DNA of 6,857 nucleotides, from positions 1-6,857 of the forward strand of contig CANCBK010000083.1 in the NCBI GenBank assembly GCA_947374315.1, read 5' to 3'. Position 1 is the first letter of the stretch. Each line of letters starts with the position of its first letter. Positions 1 to 4,547 of this stretch are shown piece after piece. The notes below the pieces were generated by a model, which ran no database searches, was not told the DNA's origin, and saw only the letters and a list, made by a program, of their open reading frames with translations. The position numbers and the translations under genes were made by a program. The stretch comes from Burkholderiaceae bacterium (GTDB lineage Bacteria > Pseudomonadota > Gammaproteobacteria > Burkholderiales > Burkholderiaceae).

Positions 1-50
1 TCGCTGAGTTAAGGCAACTTGCAGGGCGATTCATAAATTCTGCTAAAGCG
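1..50 (+). promoter_or_regulatory. SAM-II (SAM-alpha) type riboswitch aptamer, metK leader
   Basis: Seen: a 5' strand TCGCT (1-5) can pair with GGCGA (25-29) as helix P1. The P1 loop contains TGA-G-TTAA (5-12) and CTTGCAG (18-24). The 3' tail reads ATAAAT (33-38), then CTGC (40-43) inside CTGCTAAAG (40-48). GCAG (21-24) pairs with CTGC (40-43), giving the H-type pseudoknot expected of this class. Known: SAM-II aptamers are about 50 nt, with a small P1, a U-rich loop, a TTGCA segment, an ATAAAT-like strand and a GCTAAA segment that together form the SAM pocket, and they repress SAM/methionine genes. From memory of the crystallised marine metagenome example, the order and spacing match closely. 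One base in the TGATTT stretch is G (position 8) instead of U. Position before metK supports the call. P1 may extend upstream of the window. No covariance model was run. Confidence 0.72.
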
Positions 51-110
51 TCGCCGTTGTAGTTCCTGGCACGTCGAGTTGTCCCTTAGATCGTGTTAAT
101 TTTTAAAGGA
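49..110 (+). promoter_or_regulatory. Candidate expression platform of the metK leader
   Basis: Between the aptamer and the metK ribosome binding site (AAAGGA, 105-110) several mutually exclusive pairings can be drawn. TCGCC (51-55) could pair with GGCGA (25-29), competing with P1. CGT-c-GCC (49-55) could instead pair with GGCACG (68-73). CACGTC (70-75) can pair with GA-t-CGTG (89-95), followed by a T-rich run (96-104). TCCCTTA (82-88) can pair with TAAAGGA (104-110) with one mismatch, covering the ribosome binding site. These fit a translational switch, with a weak intrinsic terminator as the alternative reading. The stems are short, so this is inference from hand pairing only. Confidence 0.35.
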
Positions 111-117
111 ATATGCA

Positions 118-1284
118 ATGGCAAATGATTACTTCTTTACCTCAGAATCCGTTTCTGAAGGTCACCCCGATAAAGTAGCAGACCAAATTTCTGATTCGAT
201 CCTGGACGCCATCTTGGCCCAAGATCCGACAGCGCGTGTTGCTGCAGAAACCTTGTGCAATACCGGCCTAGTAGTGTTGGCTGGTGAAATCACTACCAAC
301 GCCAATGTGGATTACATCCAGGTGGCCCGCAATACTTTGCGTGAAATTGGATACGACAACACTGACTACGGCATTGATTACAAAGGCTGCGCTGTATTGG
401 TGGCTTATGACAAGCAAAGCCCTGACATTGCTCAAGGCGTAGACAAGGCACATGATGACGGCCTAGATCAAGGTGCCGGCGATCAGGGTTTGATGTTTGG
501 TTATGCCTGCGATGAGACTGCAGAGCTGATGCCTTTGCCAATCCACTTGTCACACCGTTTAGTAGAGCGCCAATCTCAATTGCGCCGTGATGGTCGTTTG
601 AACTGGTTGCGCCCAGATGCGAAGTCCCAAGTGACCTTACGCTATGTAGACGGTAAGCCTGATTCTATTGATACCGTGGTGCTTTCTACGCAGCATGATG
701 AAGAAATCTCTCTTGAAAAATTGCGTGAAGCGGTGATCGAAGAAATCATCAAACCGGTATTGCCAAAGCATTTGATTAAAGGTGCGATCAACTTCTTGGT
801 AAATCCAACGGGTCGATTTGTGATTGGCGGCCCGCAAGGCGATTGCGGTTTAACTGGTCGCAAAATCATTGTAGATACCTATGGTGGTGCAGCCCCTCAT
901 GGCGGCGGTGCCTTCTCAGGCAAAGACCCTTCTAAGGTTGATCGTTCCGCTGCTTATGCTGGTCGTTATGTGGCAAAGAACGTAGTTGCTGCTGGCTTGG
1001 CAAGTAAGTGCTTAATCCAGATCTCTTATGCCATTGGCGTAGCTAAGCCAACCTCAGTAATGGTTAGCACCTTTGGTACTGGCAAGATCTCTGACGAAAA
1101 GATTGCTCAATTGGTGTCAGAGCACTTTGACTTGCGTCCAAAAGGCATAGTGAAGATGTTGAACCTTTTGCGTCCGATTTATCGCAAGACGGCTGCTTAT
1201 GGCCACTTTGGTCGTGAAGAGCCGGAATTTACTTGGGAACAGTGCGATAAGGCGCCTGCATTGCGTGCGGCCGCTGGCCTATAA
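118..1284 (+). CDS. metK: S-adenosylmethionine synthetase (methionine adenosyltransferase)
   Basis: Cytosolic enzyme making S-adenosylmethionine from methionine and ATP, releasing phosphate and diphosphate; it supplies the cell's methyl donor. The 388-residue product matches the usual bacterial length (E. coli about 384). Visible family motifs are the ATP-site HPDK at residues 16-19 in the N-terminal domain, the GAGDQG signature at 119-124, [12 protein letters not shown] at about 238-249, and the glycine-rich loop GGGAFSGKD at 262-270; the C-terminal domain ends with GHFGREE near 362-368. The ATG is preceded by AAAGGA (105-110) with seven bases of spacing, and the protein starts directly with the family's N-terminal [13 protein letters not shown], so the start is secure. 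It lies downstream of a likely SAM-II riboswitch, implying feedback by its own product. The gene is intact. No convincing T-tract terminator follows; a weak stem (GCCTA 1277-1281 with TAGGC 1294-1298) lacks a U-run. Confidence 0.98.
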   Translation: MANDYFFTSESVSEGHPDKVADQISDSILDAILAQDPTARVAAETLCNTGLVVLAGEITTNANVDYIQVARNTLREIGYDNTDYGIDYKGCAVLVAYDKQSPDIAQGVDKAHDDGLDQGAGDQGLMFGYACDETAELMPLPIHLSHRLVERQSQLRRDGRLNWLRPDAKSQVTLRYVDGKPDSIDTVVLSTQHDEEISLEKLREAVIEEIIKPVLPKHLIKGAINFLVNPTGRFVIGGPQGDCGLTGRKIIVDTYGGAAPHGGGAFSGKDPSKVDRSAAYAGRYVAKNVVAAGLASKCLIQISYAIGVAKPTSVMVSTFGTGKISDEKIAQLVSEHFDLRPKGIVKMLNLLRPIYRKTAAYGHFGREEPEFTWEQCDKAPALRAAAGL

Positions 1285-1323
1285 GCTGCTTTCTAGGCAG
1301 TAAATTCGAACCATGTAGTTGTA

Positions 1324-1355
1324 TTGAAGCCAAATATGGCGAAATTGATTACAAT
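1324..1355 (+). promoter_or_regulatory. Candidate promoter for the SAH riboswitch-ahcY-metF transcript
   Basis: TACAAT at 1350-1355 differs from the sigma-70 -10 consensus at one base and would place transcription initiation near 1362-1364, exactly at the start of the SAH aptamer (1365). The -35 is poor: TTGAAG at 1324-1329 has an overlong 20-bp spacer, and nothing better sits at 17 bp. A promoter must exist here only if ahcY is not read through from metK. It is offered because of its position, not its strength. Confidence 0.3.
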
Positions 1356-1364
1356 TTCGCCATA
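1335..1364. repeat. Perfect 13-bp inverted repeat with 4-nt spacer
   Basis: TATGGCGAAATTG (1335-1347) is the exact reverse complement of CAATTTCGCCATA (1352-1364), with ATTA between. It sits 50 bp after metK and ends one base before helix P1 of the SAH riboswitch. No T-run follows on the plus strand, and on the minus strand the repeat is followed by TTTGGC, so it is not a canonical intrinsic terminator on either strand. It could be a 3'-end hairpin of the metK mRNA or a dimeric repressor operator, because it covers a candidate -10 element (TACAAT, 1350-1355). The structure is certain; its role is not. Confidence 0.85.
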
Positions 1365-1468
1365 CCTTCAAGGAGCGTTGCAAGGAATGCTGAGAACCAG
1401 CGTTTCCCCAGGCTTGAAGGGAGTGGACTCCTAGGTAACCCCAGAGTTTGCTAATTGCAACTGCGCTC
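1365..1468 (+). promoter_or_regulatory. S-adenosylhomocysteine (SAH) riboswitch aptamer upstream of ahcY
   Basis: Seen: helix P1 is CCTTCAAG (1365-1372) with CTTGAAGG (1413-1420), eight perfect pairs. It is followed by the class signature GGAGCGTTGCAA (1372-1383) and, on the other side, CCCAGG (1407-1412). Between these lies hairpin P2b, GCTG (1389-1392) with CAGC (1398-1401), extendable outward through T1388-G1402 and two A-T pairs. The 3' element GCGCTC (1463-1468) closes the pseudoknot: GAGCG (1373-1377) pairs with CGCTC (1464-1468), plus a T1378-G1463 wobble. A small hairpin GGAG-TGGA-CTCC (1420-1431) occupies the variable insert. Known: this class lies upstream of ahcY, metH or related SAM-cycle genes, is common in betaproteobacteria, binds SAH with strong discrimination against SAM, and raises downstream expression. 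Gene context agrees. Confidence 0.92.
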
Positions 1469-1496
1469 GCTAACCCATGATTCAATGGCTAGCGAG
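1466..1496 (+). promoter_or_regulatory. Switch hairpin overlapping the 3' strand of the SAH aptamer
   Basis: CTCGCTA (1466-1472) pairs perfectly with TAGCGAG (1490-1496), and inside it CCAT (1475-1478) pairs with ATGG (1485-1488) around a six-base loop. Bases 1466-1468 are also needed for the SAH aptamer's pseudoknot helix (1464-1468), so ligand binding should unzip the base of this hairpin and release GAG (1494-1496). No U-run follows, so it is not an intrinsic terminator. The pairing is directly visible; the switching role is inferred. Confidence 0.65.
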
Positions 1497-1502
1497 TTCT
1501 TA

Positions 1503-1531
1503 CTCCAGCGTTGGATCGTATTTAGCTGGAG
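1503..1531 (+). promoter_or_regulatory. Hairpin sequestering the ahcY ribosome binding site
   Basis: CTCCAGC (1503-1509) is an exact complement of GCTGGAG (1525-1531), which contains the ahcY Shine-Dalgarno GGAG (1528-1531), five bases before the ATG at 1537. Forming this 7-bp stem would block initiation. The 5' arm can alternatively pair through ACTC (1502-1505) with GAGT (1494-1497), a short anti-sequestering stem. This points to translational control of ahcY by the SAH riboswitch. Confidence 0.65.
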
Positions 1532-1536
1532 CATTC

Positions 1537-2982
1537 ATGAGTACCGTTTCCGATTTAAATCACTTTGTAGCAACCCGTTGCGCGATTGCTGATATTTCTT
1601 TAGCTGATTTTGGCCGTAAAGAAATCGCGATTGCTGAAACTGAAATGCCAGGGCTCATCGCCATTCGTGATGAGTTCGCATCACAACAACCCTTGCGTGG
1701 TGCCCGTATCACTGGTTCATTGCATATGACCATTCAAACTGCAGTGTTGATCGAGACTCTCGAGGCTCTCGGTGCTGAAGTGCAGTGGGCTTCCTGCAAT
1801 ATTTTCTCGACTCAAGATCACGCTGCAGCTGCGATTGCCGCAAATGGCACGCCAGTTTTTGCGATCAAAGGTGAAACCCTTGAGCAGTACTGGGATTACA
1901 CCCACCGTATTTTTGAGTGGGCTGATGGCGGTTTCACCAACATGATTTTGGATGACGGTGGCGACGCTACTTTGCTATTGCATCTTGGTGCTCGTGCTGA
2001 AAAAGATCAAGCTTGCTTGAATCACCCAACAAGTGAAGAGGAAACCATTTTATTTGCGGCAATCAAAAATAAATTAGCGCAAGATCCAACTTGGTATTCC
2101 ACCCGTTTGGAAAAAGTGAAGGGCGTTACTGAAGAAACCACTACTGGTGTACATCGTCTGTATCAGATGTTTGCCAAAGGGGATTTGAAGTTCCCAGCCA
2201 TTAACGTGAACGACTCCGTTACGAAGAGTAAGTTCGATAACCTCTATGGTTGCCGTGAGTCTTTGGTTGATGCAATCAAGCGCGCTACTGATGTGATGGT
2301 TGCCGGTAAGGTGGCGGTGGTTTGCGGTTATGGCGATGTGGGCAAAGGTTCAGCTCAAGCATTACGCGCTTTGTCTGCCCAAGTATGGGTTACTGAAGTG
2401 GATCCAATCTGTGCATTGCAAGCTGCCATGGAAGGCTACCGTGTTGTCACTATGGACTACGCTGCTGATAAAGCAGACATCTTTGTATCGGCAACGGGTA
2501 ACTACCATGTAATCACACATGATCATATGGTGAAGATGAAGAATCAGGCCATCGTTTGTAATATTGGCCACTTTGATAATGAGATCGATGTTGCTGGTAT
2601 CGAGAAATACAAGTGGGAAGAGATCAAGCCACAAGTGGATCACGTGATTTTCCCGGCGGCTAACGGCAACCCTGAAAAGCGCATCATTATTTTGGCTAAA
2701 GGCCGTTTGGTTAACCTTGGTTGTGGTACAGGCCACCCTTCCTATGTGATGAGTTCTTCATTTGCAAACCAAGTGATTGCGCAGATCGAATTATGGAATG
2801 CGGTTGGTACAGATAAATATCCAGTTGGCGTGTACACCTTGCCTAAGCATTTGGATGAGAAGGTTGCCCGTTTGCAGCTCAAGACACTCAATGCACAGTT
2901 GACCGTATTGTCTGATCAGCAAGCGACTTATATTGGCGTATCTCAGGAAGGTCCATATAAGGCCGACCACTATCGTTATTAA
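1537..2982 (+). CDS. ahcY: Adenosylhomocysteinase (SAH hydrolase)
   Basis: NAD-dependent, normally tetrameric cytosolic enzyme that reversibly hydrolyses SAH to homocysteine and adenosine, removing the inhibitory product of methyl transfer. The 481-residue product shows the substrate-domain segment SLHMTIQT (61-68), the [11 protein letters not shown] stretch (225-235) with the catalytic lysine/aspartate region, the NAD Rossmann loop GYGDVGKG (264-271), and the C-terminal tail ending DHYRY, with Lys475 and Tyr479 matching residues that reach the neighbouring subunit's NAD. It carries the roughly 40-residue insert (about 150-190) typical of many bacterial enzymes. An in-frame ATG at 1477 would add 20 residues, but it lies in a riboswitch-linked hairpin without a good ribosome binding site. 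The ATG at 1537 follows GGAG (1528-1531) and gives a family-like N-terminus. SAH riboswitch control is expected, and metF follows after 47 bp. Confidence 0.97.
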   Translation: MSTVSDLNHFVATRCAIADISLADFGRKEIAIAETEMPGLIAIRDEFASQQPLRGARITGSLHMTIQTAVLIETLEALGAEVQWASCNIFSTQDHAAAAIAANGTPVFAIKGETLEQYWDYTHRIFEWADGGFTNMILDDGGDATLLLHLGARAEKDQACLNHPTSEEETILFAAIKNKLAQDPTWYSTRLEKVKGVTEETTTGVHRLYQMFAKGDLKFPAINVNDSVTKSKFDNLYGCRESLVDAIKRATDVMVAGKVAVVCGYGDVGKGSAQALRALSAQVWVTEVDPICALQAAMEGYRVVTMDYAADKADIFVSATGNYHVITHDHMVKMKNQAIVCNIGHFDNEIDVAGIEKYKWEEIKPQVDHVIFPAANGNPEKRIIILAKGRLVNLGCGTGHPSYVMSSSFANQVIAQIELWNAVGTDKYPVGVYTLPKHLDEKVARLQLKTLNAQLTVLSDQQATYIGVSQEGPYKADHYRY

Positions 2983-3029
2983 TTTGCACCATTACTAGAA
3001 TTGTTCAATAGAGACACAGGCCCAAGATT

Positions 3030-3857
3030 ATGGAATTAAGCATCGAATTCTTCCCTCCAAAAACACCTGAAGGTGAGAGCAAGTTGCATCTCGTGCGCGA
3101 GCGTTTTAGTGAGATGCTCAAGCCTGCGTTTTATTCCGTCACTTTTGGTGCCGGTGGCTCTACTCAATCTGGTACCTTGAAAGTGGTGAGCGACATTCAT
3201 GCTGCTGGTGCAGCGGTTGCTCCACACTTATCTTGTGTTGGTAGTTCGCGCGATAGCGTGCGCGAGATGTTGAAGCAGTATCAAGCATTGGGCGTTAAAA
3301 GAATTGTCGCTTTACGTGGCGACTTGCCATCTGGCATGGGCCAGTATGGCGAGTTTCATCATGCCAATGAATTAGTAGAATTTATTCGCGCAGAAACGGG
3401 CGATTGGTTTCACATTGATGTGGCGGCTTATCCAGAAGCGCATCCCCAGGCTAAATCGCCTGCGACGGATGTAGACTTCTTTGTGCAGAAGATGAAGGCT
3501 GGAGCAAATTCAGCAGTCACTCAGTACTTCTATAACAGTGATGCTTATTTCCGTTTTGTAGACGAAGCTTATGATTTGGGCGTTACTCAGCCAGTGATCG
3601 CAGGCATTATGCCGATTACTAATAGCACCCAACTACTGCGTTTCTCAGATGCATGTGGTGCGGAGATTCCTCGTTGGATCCGCTTGCGCTTGCAGTCTTA
3701 TGGCGATGACACTGCCTCGATTCGTGCATTCGGGGAGGAAGTGGTGACCGATCTTTGTGATCAGCTATTGACAGCTGGCGCACCGGGTCTGCATTTCTAC
3801 TCGCTCAATCAGGCGGATGCAGTTTTAGCGATCGCTGATAATTTAAATTTAACCTAG
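3030..3857 (+). CDS. metF: Methylenetetrahydrofolate reductase (NAD(P)H, FAD)
   Basis: Flavoenzyme reducing 5,10-methylene-THF to 5-methyl-THF, the methyl donor for homocysteine remethylation to methionine. The 275-residue product is a single TIM-barrel domain of the bacterial MetF type (E. coli 296; the difference is mostly a shorter N-terminus). Motifs: EFFPPKT at 6-12, whose Glu6 corresponds to E. coli Glu28; APHLSC (64-69); ALRGDLP (94-100), with Asp98 matching the flavin-site aspartate of E. coli; AYPEAHP (133-139); TQYFY (164-168), with the folate-site Gln165; GIMP (192-195); and FYSLN (256-260). The start gives the usual MELS-EFFPP N-terminus, although the ribosome binding site is weak (ACAGG, nine bases upstream). 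It lies 47 bp after ahcY with no terminator between, so it probably shares the SAH-responsive transcript, but the ahcY hairpins would not directly control its translation. Confidence 0.96.
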   Translation: MELSIEFFPPKTPEGESKLHLVRERFSEMLKPAFYSVTFGAGGSTQSGTLKVVSDIHAAGAAVAPHLSCVGSSRDSVREMLKQYQALGVKRIVALRGDLPSGMGQYGEFHHANELVEFIRAETGDWFHIDVAAYPEAHPQAKSPATDVDFFVQKMKAGANSAVTQYFYNSDAYFRFVDEAYDLGVTQPVIAGIMPITNSTQLLRFSDACGAEIPRWIRLRLQSYGDDTASIRAFGEEVVTDLCDQLLTAGAPGLHFYSLNQADAVLAIADNLNLT

Positions 3858-3869
3858 ATCGTAAAGAAA

Positions 3870-4496
3870 TTAGCGTAGCAAGCCAGACTCGGTCAAGATG
3901 GCATCTAAAGGCTCATCATGTGTTTGAGCTTGCCACTGAGCATCATCTAATTTTTGCCAATTAAACCCAATCCCTAGGCAAACGAGCTTGGGCTTCGCTT
4001 TGCGTAATTGGGCCAAGGTGCGGTCAAAATAGCCGCCACCATAGCCCAGGCGCCAATAGTGATTCTTGACCCCCTCCATCGACTCAGACCAGCCTACGCA
4101 GGGAATCAAAATACAGTCTGGCGCTACTTGAGGTCTGCGGGGGTTATTGGGGTCAGGTTCTGGCACACCATGCTGGCTAGGGATCAGGATGTCGCTTGCC
4201 TCCCAGGTATAAAAATCTAAATGCTTGTCGGGACGCGCAAAAGGAAGGGCTAGAGATCTTTCTGCCGCACTCCTGGCCCATGCCAATGCGGTAGGCCGCA
4301 GATCAAGCTCATCTTGAATAGGGCAATACAGCGCAAGGGACTGAATTTGGGTGGCGGAATCCTCCAGAAAGCGTTCAAGGCCAGCCAAAACCGCACCTTG
4401 TGCTGATGGAAAGTGGGTATTAGCCACAAATTCTTTTCTTTGGGCTAGCAAGTCTTGTCGAAGCGTTTTTAGAGATTTGCCGTGCATATCGATCAT
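3870..4496 (-). CDS. 5-formyltetrahydrofolate cyclo-ligase (5,10-methenyl-THF synthetase)
   Basis: ATP-dependent enzyme converting 5-formyl-THF to 5,10-methenyl-THF, returning this storage or by-product folate to the one-carbon pool (E. coli YgfA family). With the start at 4496 the product is 208 residues, normal for the family. Visible are the N-terminal basic helix LRQDLLAQRK (12-21), DELDLRP (62-68), LIPCVGW (130-136), the hallmark phosphate-binding loop RLGYGGGYFDRTL (149-161), and the C-terminal HDEPLDAILTE (193-203). The frame stays open upstream to 4712, but that would overlap the divergent transglycosylase gene by 170 bp and adds unfamily-like sequence, so it is rejected. ATG at 4496 or 4487 are both possible; neither has a clear ribosome binding site. 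It converges on metF with 12 bp between stops, and the folate link with metF fits this placement. Confidence 0.93.
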   Translation of the reverse strand: MIDMHGKSLKTLRQDLLAQRKEFVANTHFPSAQGAVLAGLERFLEDSATQIQSLALYCPIQDELDLRPTALAWARSAAERSLALPFARPDKHLDFYTWEASDILIPSQHGVPEPDPNNPRRPQVAPDCILIPCVGWSESMEGVKNHYWRLGYGGGYFDRTLAQLRKAKPKLVCLGIGFNWQKLDDAQWQAQTHDEPLDAILTESGLLR

Positions 4497-4547
4497 TATC
4501 AGGCGAAAATTAAGAGATATAGTAAATCGATAAGGCAAGACAGTGAA
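4497..4547. promoter_or_regulatory. Divergent promoter region, cyclo-ligase / transglycosylase
   Basis: The 46-bp AT-rich gap must drive both divergent genes unless slt is read from elsewhere. On the minus strand TTCACT (4547-4542), 17 bp, TACTAT (4524-4519) is a fair sigma-70 match and would give a very short leader of about 15 nt, consistent with the absent ribosome binding site there. On the plus strand TATAGT (4518-4523) is a good -10 but no good -35 is seen. The two -10 boxes overlap almost completely. Confidence 0.35.

Noticed and set aside
1..34. Minus-strand open frame starting at ATG 34 (MNRPASCLNSA...) that could be the start of a divergent gene
   Set aside because: Only 11 codons are in the window, with no ribosome binding site, and the bases are better explained by the SAM-II-like aptamer. 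A divergent gene may exist further upstream but cannot be seen.
1277..1300. Possible intrinsic terminator at the end of metK (GCCTA/TAGGC or CTGC/GCAG)
   Set aside because: Stems are 4-5 bp with large loops and no U-tract follows; the 1335-1364 repeat is a far stronger structure.
2362..2736. 124-codon minus-strand open frame inside ahcY
   Set aside because: It lies wholly within a strongly conserved gene, is unusually rich in Cys, His, Met and Asn, and has no recognisable domain; it is the antisense shadow of ahcY.
3827..3836. Palindrome AGCGATCGCT near the 3' end of metF
   Set aside because: Single copy within coding sequence, with no T-run after it and no loop; it cannot act as a hairpin terminator and needs no special explanation.
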